The position numbers and the translations under genes were made by a program. This document shows, piece after piece, positions 1-6,656 of a stretch of DNA of 12,895 bases; within the stretch, counting starts at the first letter, position 1; each line of letters begins with the position of its first letter. The stretch is from Gammaproteobacteria bacterium (GTDB lineage Bacteria > Pseudomonadota > Gammaproteobacteria > UBA6429). The stretch spans positions 1-12,895 of the forward strand of contig QIKU01000091.1 in NCBI GenBank assembly GCA_003232015.1, in the 5' to 3' direction. The notes under the pieces are model-generated. The model was not told the origin of the DNA. It did not search any database and saw nothing but the letters and a program-made list of their open reading frames with translations.

Positions 1-462
1 GCAATACTGGATGGTCAGCTTATTCGTGTCGGTAACGAAACTTATATTGTACCGCTTATTTCCATTATTGAATCGTTACAAATTAATCCTGAAATGATAA
101 ATAGTGTCACCGGCGCGGCTGACGTTTACAAACTGCGGGATGATTATATTCCTATTGTTCGGCTGTATGACATCTTTGGAATAGACGCTGACACAATCGA
201 TATTACTGATGGTTTATTAGTCGTGGTGGAAAATGAAGGCAAGAAAATTGCAATTTGCGTGGATGAATTACTTGGTCAGCAACAAGTTGTTATCAAAAGT
301 TTAGAGACAAATCTGAAACAAATCGATGGCCTGTCTGGCGCAACTATTTTAGGCAATGGTACCGTTGCCTTAATACTTGATATTAATGGTGTAATGCACC
401 TTTACCAACATTCAAGAAAAGTATCGGCTGTTGCTGGCCATCCGAAAATTATCGCTGCGTAA
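1..462 (+). CDS. cheA: Chemotaxis histidine kinase CheA, C-terminal part (partial, 5' end outside window)
   Basis: The frame is open from the first base to the TAA at 460-462 and gives 153 residues. They match the CheA P5 regulatory (CheW-like) domain: it opens with ILDGQLIRVGNETYIVPL and the typical IIESLQ, and ends with an ILDINGVMHL strand. P5 binds CheW and the receptor tips, which holds the kinase in the array; the full protein phosphorylates CheY and CheB. The Hpt, dimerisation and ATPase domains lie upstream and cannot be judged. The stop codon overlaps the cheW ribosome binding site, so the two genes are probably translationally coupled. By operon context this is the kinase of an Aer2/che2-like system. 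I am confident of the family; the subclass is an inference from the neighbours. Confidence 0.95.
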   Translation, partial: AILDGQLIRVGNETYIVPLISIIESLQINPEMINSVTGAADVYKLRDDYIPIVRLYDIFGIDADTIDITDGLLVVVENEGKKIAICVDELLGQQQVVIKSLETNLKQIDGLSGATILGNGTVALILDINGVMHLYQHSRKVSAVAGHPKIIAA

Positions 463-472
463 GGAGCAGAAC

Positions 473-1000
473 ATGGCAGAAGCCGCACAACAATCAATAG
501 AATCTACTGAAATCAGTAATAGCGATGAAGACATTAATGAGTTTCTTACCTTTATGCTAGCCGGTGAAGAATATGGTGTTGATATTTTGCGTGTACTAGA
601 AATTAAAGGCTGGGACGATGTGACATCGCTGCCTAATATGCCGGACTATATTCGTGGTGTGATTAATTTGCGCGGCACCATTGTCCCTATTATTGATTTA
701 CGCCGTCGTTTCGATTTGGACGTTCTTGAGTATGGGCCAACAACCGTTGTTATTGTTTTACGTGTTCAGTCCGAAGGGCACACGGACAGAACTATGGGTA
801 TTGTTGTTGATGGCGTGTCGGATGTTTATCAGGTAAAAGCAGAAAACGTAAAAAAGTCACCGGATTTTGGTACCGCGGTGGATACCGAATTTGTAAGTGG
901 AATGGCAACGGTCGAAGATAAAATGGTTGTGATCCTGGACATTGATCATATGTTGAACTCTAACGAACTTTCGACGGTTGACTCACTAAGTAATGATTAG
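473..1000 (+). CDS. cheW: Chemotaxis coupling protein CheW
   Basis: This single CheW domain of 175 residues couples CheA to chemoreceptors in the cytoplasmic array. Family signatures are the FMLAGEEYGVDI strand near residues 27-38, the hallmark PDYIRGVINLRGTIVPIIDLR stretch near 57-77, and a closing MVVILDIDHML strand near 149-159. The ATG at 473 is chosen because AAGGAG at 461-466 lies 6 bases upstream and overlaps the cheA stop; a longer frame open from 431 would run into cheA without a better site. The first 20 residues are acidic and low in complexity, which is common in CheW. There is no ParP-type N-terminal extension, which matters because a parA gene follows. Confidence 0.95.
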   Translation: MAEAAQQSIESTEISNSDEDINEFLTFMLAGEEYGVDILRVLEIKGWDDVTSLPNMPDYIRGVINLRGTIVPIIDLRRRFDLDVLEYGPTTVVIVLRVQSEGHTDRTMGIVVDGVSDVYQVKAENVKKSPDFGTAVDTEFVSGMATVEDKMVVILDIDHMLNSNELSTVDSLSND

Positions 1001-1019
1001 TTTATAGCAGCAGGTGGTA

Positions 1020-1187
1020 ATGATGTTGATTCAAAAGATACATTGCGTAGCAGTAAAAACAAATAAGCTGGAACTTCATCCGCGATCATGTCCGTTTTTA
1101 CGCAAAGTATCTCACTATAAACATAAAACAGTTTCCAAATGGCATTACCTAAAAGAATTAATGTCAGGGCTGGCCTGGTTAGGTTAG
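1020..1187 (+). CDS. Possible small basic protein of 55 residues, unknown
   Basis: This short open frame sits in the gap between cheW and parA. Two ATGs (1020 and 1023) follow AGGTGG at 1012-1017; the second ATG is 5 bases from it, a good spacing. The product is basic and rich in Lys and His, with two Cys (residues 9 and 24) and a hydrophobic end (SGLAWLG). No signal peptide or membrane helix is evident and I do not recognise a family. For it: the ribosome binding site, co-direction with the operon, and an otherwise unexplained gap of about 230 bases in a tightly packed operon. Against it: small size and no known homologue that I can name. It could equally be leader sequence for parA. Confidence 0.4.
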   Translation: MMLIQKIHCVAVKTNKLELHPRSCPFLRKVSHYKHKTVSKWHYLKELMSGLAWLG

Positions 1188-1220
1188 GGGAATATGGAAA
1201 ACGAAGCAACAAGGAATATT

Positions 1221-1233
1221 GGAGAATAAATTG
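1221..1233 (+). promoter_or_regulatory. Ribosome binding site that sets a non-ATG parA start
   Basis: GGAG at 1221-1224 lies 6 bases before TTG 1231 and 9 bases before GTG 1234. Both begin the protein immediately before the conserved RLVSVVNQKGG strand, as usual for ParA. No in-frame ATG is available here, so the gene uses a weak start codon. A short ATG frame at 1194 is out of frame and stops after 10 codons. Confidence 0.5.
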
Positions 1234-1989
1234 GTGCGCCTGGTTTCAGTGGTTAATCAGAAAGGTGGTGTTGGTAAAACCACGACGGTTGCTAATCTTG
1301 GGCATATGTTGGCTATGCAAGGTAATAAAGTGACTACGATTGACCTGGATCCACAAGGTAGCCTAACGATTAGCCTCGGGCAGGCCGACCCGACTTTACC
1401 CGGCATAGGTGAAGTACTCCTTGATGACTATTCAATTAAAGATGTCACTCACGAAGTACGCAAAAATATGCAACTGGTTTCCTGTGGCCCACGCCTGGCT
1501 GAACTGGAACAAATGCATCAGGGCAGCTCAGAAATTGCGAATCGTTTAAAAAATATTTTACGAAAAATGAAGAATCAGGATTTTGTGTTACTCGACTGCC
1601 CCCCCTCATCCGGTTTTTTAGTTGTGAGCGCGTTGTACGCAACCAATGAAATTATTATCCCGGTTGCCGGTGACTACCTTGCTCTGCATGGTATGTCGCA
1701 CCTGATTGGTACGCTAACTCAGTTTGAAAAATCGTTGAAATTAAAACATAAAACATGGATAGCGATAACACGCTACCATCCACGCCGAAAACTATCCAAA
1801 GATGTGCTGGATAATTTGGTGTCACATTTTCCCGGCCAGGTTTTAAAAACATCTATAAGGGAAACATCGGCACTGGCGGAAGGTCCGGGCTTTGGTATGA
1901 CGGTATTTGAATATCGTAATGGCAGTAATGGTGCAGAAGATTATAAAAAACTGGCTCTGGACTTTACCAAAGGAAGAACACTGCAATGA
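1231..1989 (+). CDS. ParA/MinD-family ATPase of the chemotaxis operon (ParC/PpfA-like)
   Basis: The product is a ParA-type ATPase of about 252 residues. Counting from 1231, the deviant Walker A KGGVGKTT is at 11-18, the switch I DLDPQG at 38-43 and the Walker B region VLLDCPPS near 119-126. Such proteins dimerise with ATP, bind DNA non-specifically, and position cargo through a partner that stimulates hydrolysis. In chemotaxis loci the known examples are ParC of Vibrio (polar arrays) and PpfA of Rhodobacter (cytoplasmic clusters). Here a cytoplasmic receptor follows, so a PpfA-like job is the better guess. No ATG fits. TTG 1231 and GTG 1234 lie 6 and 9 bases after GGAG (1221-1224); TTG 1219 is a weaker choice. 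The 3' end overlaps the STAS gene by 4 bases (ATGA), which suggests linked translation and partnership. Confidence 0.9.
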   Translation: MVRLVSVVNQKGGVGKTTTVANLGHMLAMQGNKVTTIDLDPQGSLTISLGQADPTLPGIGEVLLDDYSIKDVTHEVRKNMQLVSCGPRLAELEQMHQGSSEIANRLKNILRKMKNQDFVLLDCPPSSGFLVVSALYATNEIIIPVAGDYLALHGMSHLIGTLTQFEKSLKLKHKTWIAITRYHPRRKLSKDVLDNLVSHFPGQVLKTSIRETSALAEGPGFGMTVFEYRNGSNGAEDYKKLALDFTKGRTLQ

Positions 1990-2582
1990 GTAAAACAATG
2001 ATAGGCCTGGACCCGCTTGCCTGGTTGTCTCCGGATAAAAGCAGTGCTGCATCGAAAAAGAAGCCGGTGAAGAAAAAATTGGCGAAAAAGAAACCTGCTA
2101 AAAAGAAGGTTATCAGGAAAAAGGCAGAGAATAAAGTAGCTAAAAAGAAAGTGTCTAAAAAGAAAGTCGCCAGAAAGAAGGTCGCCAGAAAGAAAGTAGT
2201 GACAAAGCAAAAGAAACCAGTGGTTGTTGAAAAAATCGAACAAGCTGTTATTACTCCAGTGATTGAACCACAAGTGGTAGAAACTGAAGCAAATAAAACT
2301 GAGGAGAATCCTGTTATGGGCTCAGTCATTAAATTAAATGATATACAAGATATTTCACAAGTTGCTGAATTGCAGCAGCAAATAGTGGTTTTAATGAATA
2401 ATTCTGACATTATTTTTGATGGTGGTGAAGTCGAAAGAATTGATGCGGCATCGCTACAACTTTTAACGTGTGCTTTTAAGCAGGCTAATAAATACGGATC
2501 TAAAGTAAGCTGGCAGGCTTCATCAGATGCCTTAAAAAAAGCAGCAGAATTACTAGGGTTAAAAGAAGAACTCAGATTATAG
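1986..2582 (+). CDS. STAS-domain protein with lysine-rich histone-like N-terminal tail
   Basis: The product has 198 residues in three parts. Residues 1-15 are a short hydrophobic head (IGLDPLAWLS). Residues 23-78 are almost only Lys, Ala, Val and Arg in rough five-residue repeats (VAKKK, VSKKK, VARKK), like AlgP or histone H1-like tails. Residues 112-198 form a STAS domain with the VERIDAASLQLL signature and a closing ELLGL helix. In the anti-sigma-antagonist alignment the phosphorylatable Ser/Thr after Asp153 is Ala154, so switching by phosphorylation is unlikely. STAS domains are protein-interaction modules. The ATG overlaps the parA stop by 4 bases, so the basic tail may contact ParA, as basic peptides of ParB-like partners do, or may bind the nucleoid; both are inference. 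An internal start at 2316 could release the STAS domain alone. Confidence 0.88.
   Translation: MSKTMIGLDPLAWLSPDKSSAASKKKPVKKKLAKKKPAKKKVIRKKAENKVAKKKVSKKKVARKKVARKKVVTKQKKPVVVEKIEQAVITPVIEPQVVETEANKTEENPVMGSVIKLNDIQDISQVAELQQQIVVLMNNSDIIFDGGEVERIDAASLQLLTCAFKQANKYGSKVSWQASSDALKKAAELLGLKEELRL
2050..2220 (+). repeat. Lysine-codon repeat tract coding the basic tail
   Basis: The DNA is dominated by AAA, AAG and AGA codons in a roughly 15-base period. The clearest unit is a tandem pair, GTCGCCAGAAAGAAG at 2166-2180 followed by a copy with one mismatch at 2181-2195. The tract is purine-rich on the coding strand and is a likely place for unit gain or loss. Confidence 0.7.
2301..2318 (+). promoter_or_regulatory. 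Internal ribosome binding site and start in the STAS gene
   Basis: GAGGAG at 2301-2306 stands 9 bases before an in-frame ATG at 2316-2318 (Met111). The start lies at the boundary between the lysine-rich tail plus linker and the STAS domain. It would give an 88-residue stand-alone STAS protein ending at 2582. Confidence 0.45.
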
Positions 2583-2635
2583 ATTGTAATGTTTTATGAA
2601 AAACGCCATAAATAATGGTAAAGAAATAACTTAAA

Positions 2636-2666
2636 TTGACGATATTACTTCAAACAGCGCTTAAAT
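2636..2666 (+). promoter_or_regulatory. Weak candidate sigma-70 promoter before the receptor gene
   Basis: The 126-base gap between the STAS gene and the receptor holds TTGACG (2636-2641) and TTAAAT (2661-2666), separated by 19 bases, a rather long spacer. No sigma-28 element with correct spacing is present. The receptor may simply be read through from upstream. Confidence 0.22.
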
Positions 2667-2708
2667 TATAAGCCGTACGACTAAATTAGTAGCAAGGTGA
2701 TTGAAAAA

Positions 2709-5123
2709 ATGAATGCCACAAATGAATCATTTCAGAACGACTACGTTTCACCACTCGGTCTGGATGTAAAAATACTGGAAGACAGTTTTAATCTACTGGC
2801 TCCACGCGCAGAAGAACTAGTCGAAAAATTTTATGCAACGTTGTTTAAACAACATCCGGCAGTTATTCCCATGTTTAAAAACACCGAGCCGAAGGAGCAG
2901 CAAAAGAAGTTACTGGCTGCTTTAAAACTGGTGGTTGCTAATTTAAGAAAGCCGGATGTTTTGGGTGACGCTTTAAAAGGGTTAGGAAGTAAACATCAGG
3001 GTTATGGTGCAGCCCCTGAACATTATCAGGCGGTTGCCGCCACGCTTATCAGTGTAATGAAAGAGATGGCGGGCGATGCATGGACTAGCCAAATTCAATC
3101 GGCATGGGAACATGCTTTAAACACAATTGCAGAAGTCATGCTATCTGGATATGAAGATAAGAGGCCAACAACTATGAGTAACGATACATTAAATGAAGAT
3201 GAACGATTAGAGCTGATCCGTATGCGCTCATCAGTGAATGGCGCAATGCAGGCGATGATGATGATTGACCGTGATTTCAATGTCACTTATGCCAATCAGT
3301 CGACGATTGATTTGTTAACTAAACATGAAGCCACTTTAGCAAGTGTGTTTCCAGGTTTTAAAGCCTGCAATATTGTGGGCAGTAATATTGATATGTTCCA
3401 CAAGAATCCGGCGCATCAACGTCAGCTTTTAGCCAATCAGGCAAATTTGCCTTATCAAACCGATATTGCGGTTGGTGAGTTAAAATTTGCCCTCAATGTT
3501 TCCGCCATTGTTGATGATAAAGGCGAATACATTGGTAATACGCTGGAGTGGCGAGATGTAACTGAAGAGCGTGCCAAAGAAATTGAAGTTGCACGGTTAC
3601 AGTCAGCAGTGGATGGTGCCGATGCCAATTTAATGATTTGTGATACTGATTTAAATATTACTTATGCCAACCCGGCGGTGGTTGCCATGCTGGTAAATCG
3701 TGAAGCAGAGTTGCGTCAGATATTTTCAGGATTTGATGCGAAGAATTTAGTCGGGCAAAACATTGACCAGTTTCATCGTAATCCAGCGCACCAGCGTTCT
3801 TTGCTAGGCAATGCCGCTAATTTACCCGCCAATGCAGATATTAAAGTGGGTGGTTTAGAGTTTAGTGTGAATGCTACCGCGATTAACGACCATAACGGTA
3901 ATCTTATGGGGAATATGGTGGAATGGCGTGATATTACTGAGCAAAAGGATGCCGAACGGCAAATTCAGAATTTAATTGATAATGCCGTGCAAGGCCAGTT
4001 AGATGCGCGTATTGACACATCCACTTTAACCGGTTTTATGAAAACATTGGGTGAAGGTGTTAATGAATTAATGGAAGCGGTTGTGACACCCACGCGCGAA
4101 GTACAACGGGTAATGGCCGGTTTAGCCGAAGGTGATTTAAGCCAGTCAATGGATGGTGAATTCGTCGGTGAATTTGCACAATTACGCGATGCAACCAATT
4201 CGTCTATTACAAACCTTTTAAATATGGTGAATGAAATTCGCAGTTCGGCAGACAGCATTCAGTCTTCTTCTGGCGAAATTGCACAAGGTAATGCTGATTT
4301 AAGTCAACGTACTGAGGAGCAGGCATCAAGTTTGGAAGAAACGGCATCGAGCATGGAAGAAATGACCTCAACTGTAAAACAAAATGCAGATAACGCACGC
4401 CAGGCTAATCAACTTGCAGCCGCCGCAAGAGAACAGGCAGAAAAAGGTGGTGAAGTAGTTAGTAATGCAGTGAGTGCCATGTCGGCGATTAATAACAGCA
4501 GCAAACAAATTGCCGATATTATTGGTGTCATTGACGAAATTGCATTCCAGACTAACTTGTTGGCACTTAATGCCGCGGTGGAAGCGGCGCGTGCCGGTGA
4601 GCAAGGCCGCGGTTTTGCGGTTGTTGCGGGTGAAGTACGTAATCTAGCACAGCGTTCAGCCGGTGCGGCAAAAGAGATTAAAGGCTTAATCAAAGATTCA
4701 GTTGAAAAAGTTGAAGAAGGTTCGCGCTTAGTGGATGAATCAGGTTCAACGCTGGATGAAATTGTGAATGCAGTTAAAAAAGTAAGCGATATTATTTCTG
4801 AGATATCGGCGGCCAGTGATGAGCAGTCATCCGGCATTGAGGAAGTAAACAAAGCGATTACCAGTATGGACGAAATGACCCAGCAAAATGCGGCATTGGT
4901 AGAAGAAGCCGCTGCAGCCGGTGAAGCCATGAATGATCAAGCTAAAGCAATGAACGAGTTAATGGACTTTTTCGAAGTGGGTGAAGAAGCAGAGCAAGCG
5001 GTTGCGCCAGCAGCAGCGCCCCCTGTAAGGGTCAGAGCAGCAGCGCCACGCCCAGCAGCGGTAAGAGCTGCACCTAAACGCCGTAAAGCAGTGGATGAGT
5101 CTGATGAATGGGAAGAGTTCTAA
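2709..5123 (+). CDS. Soluble chemoreceptor: globin - PAS - PAS - HAMP - methyl-accepting domain (Aer2-like)
   Basis: The product has 804 residues and no membrane segment. ATG 2709 is chosen (AAGGTG at 2694-2699, 9 bases away) over GTG 2697. Residues 22-148 align with Vitreoscilla haemoglobin: Tyr42 (B10), Phe56 (CD1), Gln64/65 near E7, His96 (proximal F8) and Tyr106 (G5). This is not the HemAT globin-coupled-sensor type. Two PAS copies follow (about 172-288 and 295-412), sharing NIDxFHxNPAHQRxLL and EWRDxT. The helix His and the EWRD Trp match what is known of haem-binding Aer2 PAS, so each may bind haem (inference). HAMP-like repeats cover about 417-513. The signalling hairpin has methylation helices ([14 protein letters not shown]) and the tip [20 protein letters not shown], spaced as in 36-heptad receptors such as Tsr. 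It ends in EWEEF, like GWEEF of Aer2, a CheR tether. Confidence 0.93.
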   Translation: MNATNESFQNDYVSPLGLDVKILEDSFNLLAPRAEELVEKFYATLFKQHPAVIPMFKNTEPKEQQKKLLAALKLVVANLRKPDVLGDALKGLGSKHQGYGAAPEHYQAVAATLISVMKEMAGDAWTSQIQSAWEHALNTIAEVMLSGYEDKRPTTMSNDTLNEDERLELIRMRSSVNGAMQAMMMIDRDFNVTYANQSTIDLLTKHEATLASVFPGFKACNIVGSNIDMFHKNPAHQRQLLANQANLPYQTDIAVGELKFALNVSAIVDDKGEYIGNTLEWRDVTEERAKEIEVARLQSAVDGADANLMICDTDLNITYANPAVVAMLVNREAELRQIFSGFDAKNLVGQNIDQFHRNPAHQRSLLGNAANLPANADIKVGGLEFSVNATAINDHNGNLMGNMVEWRDITEQKDAERQIQNLIDNAVQGQLDARIDTSTLTGFMKTLGEGVNELMEAVVTPTREVQRVMAGLAEGDLSQSMDGEFVGEFAQLRDATNSSITNLLNMVNEIRSSADSIQSSSGEIAQGNADLSQRTEEQASSLEETASSMEEMTSTVKQNADNARQANQLAAAAREQAEKGGEVVSNAVSAMSAINNSSKQIADIIGVIDEIAFQTNLLALNAAVEAARAGEQGRGFAVVAGEVRNLAQRSAGAAKEIKGLIKDSVEKVEEGSRLVDESGSTLDEIVNAVKKVSDIISEISAASDEQSSGIEEVNKAITSMDEMTQQNAALVEEAAAAGEAMNDQAKAMNELMDFFEVGEEAEQAVAPAAAPPVRVRAAAPRPAAVRAAPKRRKAVDESDEWEEF
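3160..3176 (+). promoter_or_regulatory. Internal ribosome binding site and start at the globin/PAS junction
   Basis: AGAGG at 3160-3164 lies 9 bases before an in-frame ATG at 3174 (Met156). Translation from it would begin [14 protein letters not shown] and give a globin-free PAS-PAS-HAMP-signalling receptor of 649 residues. The sequence looks like a natural N-terminus retained after a globin gene was joined upstream. Confidence 0.4.
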
Positions 5124-5984
5124 ATGCAGGCAGCTAAAAAAAATGCACAGTTATTAAATAACCGTGAATTTGAATTTTCTGCCAAAGACTTTAAATATAT
5201 CAGTGATGTGATTGCCGATAGAACAGGGATAGTGCTGTCGGAGGCAAAGCACGATATGGTTTATAGTCGGCTTGCCCGGCGTTTACGCCAACTTAAGTTC
5301 ACGGAATTTTCTCAATATCTGAGTTTAATAAAATCTGGTGATGAAAGTGAAATTCTGGAGTTCACCAATGCGATTACAACTAATCTGACTTCCTTCTTTC
5401 GGGAAAAACATCATTTCGAATATTTACGGAATAAAGTATTACCTGAATTAAAAAAGACAAAAACAGATCGCCGTATTCGAGTATGGTCAGCGGGTTGTTC
5501 GTCCGGTGAAGAACCGTATTCCATCGCAATGACCATTCGTGATGTGTTTCCTAGACTGGATGGTTGGGATATTAAAATACTGGCAACTGATCTAGACACC
5601 AATATGGTGCAACGTGCCAGTGATGGAATTTATACTGAAGAGCGTGTTGCTGGCTTAGATAAAGCGCATTCAAAGAAATGGGTTAAGCGTGGCAAAGGTG
5701 AGCACGAAGGTGACATACGCATGTCAAAAGAACTGCGTGACATGATTACCTTTAAGCAACTTAACTTAATGGATGACTGGCCGATTAGCGGCCCGTTTGA
5801 TTTTATGTTTTGTCGTAATGTTGTTATTTATTTTAACAAAGAAACGCAACGGGAATTATTTGATCGCTATGCTAATTTAGTTGATGAGCAAGGGCATTTA
5901 TTTATTGGCCATTCAGAATCATTACATAAAGTTTGCCAGCGATTTGACTTGATAGGCCAAACCATTTACCAGAAGGTGAAATAA
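5124..5984 (+). CDS. cheR: Chemoreceptor methyltransferase CheR
   Basis: This S-adenosylmethionine-dependent enzyme methylates glutamates on chemoreceptors for adaptation. It has 286 residues, the normal family length. It shows an N-terminal helical domain, the conserved TTNLTSFFRE at 85-94, the SAM-binding WSAGCSSGEEPYS at 121-133, the acidic ATDLD at 154-158 and FCRNVVIYF at 229-237. Within the methyltransferase fold, the beta-subdomain loop RGKGEHEG (189-196) matches the E. coli loop RGTGPHEG, the form seen in CheR enzymes that bind a receptor C-terminal pentapeptide. The preceding receptor ends in EWEEF, so the two probably work together. The ATG directly abuts the receptor stop codon, which implies coupling. 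Confidence 0.96.
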   Translation: MQAAKKNAQLLNNREFEFSAKDFKYISDVIADRTGIVLSEAKHDMVYSRLARRLRQLKFTEFSQYLSLIKSGDESEILEFTNAITTNLTSFFREKHHFEYLRNKVLPELKKTKTDRRIRVWSAGCSSGEEPYSIAMTIRDVFPRLDGWDIKILATDLDTNMVQRASDGIYTEERVAGLDKAHSKKWVKRGKGEHEGDIRMSKELRDMITFKQLNLMDDWPISGPFDFMFCRNVVIYFNKETQRELFDRYANLVDEQGHLFIGHSESLHKVCQRFDLIGQTIYQKVK

Positions 5985-5989
5985 TCCCC

Positions 5990-6637
5990 ATGGTTGGGTT
6001 GTTAAAAAAACAACGCGAAACACATAGCCGCTGTTTGCCAGGCTTTGAACATATCAATCGTTACTGGGATAATGTACATGAAGTTGATGCAGCTAAAATC
6101 CTCCCCGGTGAATTTTATGTTACAAGAGAACATGAACTGGTTTCAACCGTATTAGGTTCCTGTGTTTCGGCCTGTATTCGTGACGTCAGTTTGGGCGTCG
6201 GCGGTATGAATCATTTTATGTTGCCCATTGAGAAAGGTGCTAAAAATGCAGATACAAACAGCGAGTCGGCTCGTTATGGCAATCATGCAATGGAAATGCT
6301 CATCAACGCTATATTAAAAGCCGGTGGCTTAAAGAAAAATCTGGAGGTTAAATTATTTGGTGGTGGGCGAGTACTTGCCTCCATGACAAAGATCGATGTT
6401 GGTCAGCAGAATATCGATTTTATTCAAAATTATGTTGAGCTGGAAAAATTAATGGTTGCCACCGAAGACCTGGGCGATATTTTTCCTCGAAAAGTATTGT
6501 ATTTTCCGCAAACTGGCCGCGTGTTAATGAAAAAACTTCGCAAAGTACATAATGAAACATTAGAAAAACGTGAAAAAAGATACCAGGAACAACTTCGTCA
6601 GGAAAAAATTGACTCCGGTGATATTGAGTTATTTTAA
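5990..6637 (+). CDS. cheD: Chemoreceptor glutamine deamidase CheD
   Basis: CheD deamidates specific receptor glutamines to glutamates and so tunes receptor activity and methylation. The 215-residue protein carries the catalytic cysteine in VLGSCVSACIRD (Cys58) and histidine in GGMNHFML (His75). The threonine of the triad is Thr53 or its neighbour Ser52 in VSTVLGSC. A KLFGGGRVL strand lies near 122-130. An N-terminal extension of about 35 residues and a charged C-terminal helix make it longer than the compact Thermotoga form. The ATG at 5990 is 10 bases from AAGGTGA (5973-5979), which overlaps the end of cheR. It lies between cheR and cheB, as in the P. aeruginosa che2 order. Confidence 0.95.
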   Translation: MVGLLKKQRETHSRCLPGFEHINRYWDNVHEVDAAKILPGEFYVTREHELVSTVLGSCVSACIRDVSLGVGGMNHFMLPIEKGAKNADTNSESARYGNHAMEMLINAILKAGGLKKNLEVKLFGGGRVLASMTKIDVGQQNIDFIQNYVELEKLMVATEDLGDIFPRKVLYFPQTGRVLMKKLRKVHNETLEKREKRYQEQLRQEKIDSGDIELF

Positions 6638-6656
6638 GGATAGGGATTAACTTTGC

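Noticed and set aside
1941..2410. Two minus-strand open frames rich in Phe and Leu opposite the lysine tract
   Set aside because: Poly-Lys codons read as Phe/Leu on the other strand, so this is a composition artefact.
2650..2680. CAAACAGC...AAGCCGTACG before the receptor as a sigma-28 promoter
   Set aside because: The spacer is about two bases too long and only GCCG of the -10 box matches.
4510..4520. GCCGATA-like sigma-28 -10 element inside the receptor gene
   Set aside because: It encodes the conserved IADI residues of the signalling domain, and the -35 position reads TAAC with no promoter context. A similar GCCGATAG in cheR (near 5214) has the wrong spacing to TAAA.
4409..4930. Long open frame of 173 codons on the minus strand within the receptor gene
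   Set aside because: It is the antisense of the repetitive Ala/Glu-rich signalling domain; it has no ribosome binding site and a low-complexity Ser/Ala product.
5990..6637. Defective CheD catalytic site because Ser52 stands where Thermotoga has Thr
   Set aside because: Thr53 is directly adjacent, and Cys58 and His75 are present, so there is no good ground to call it inactive.
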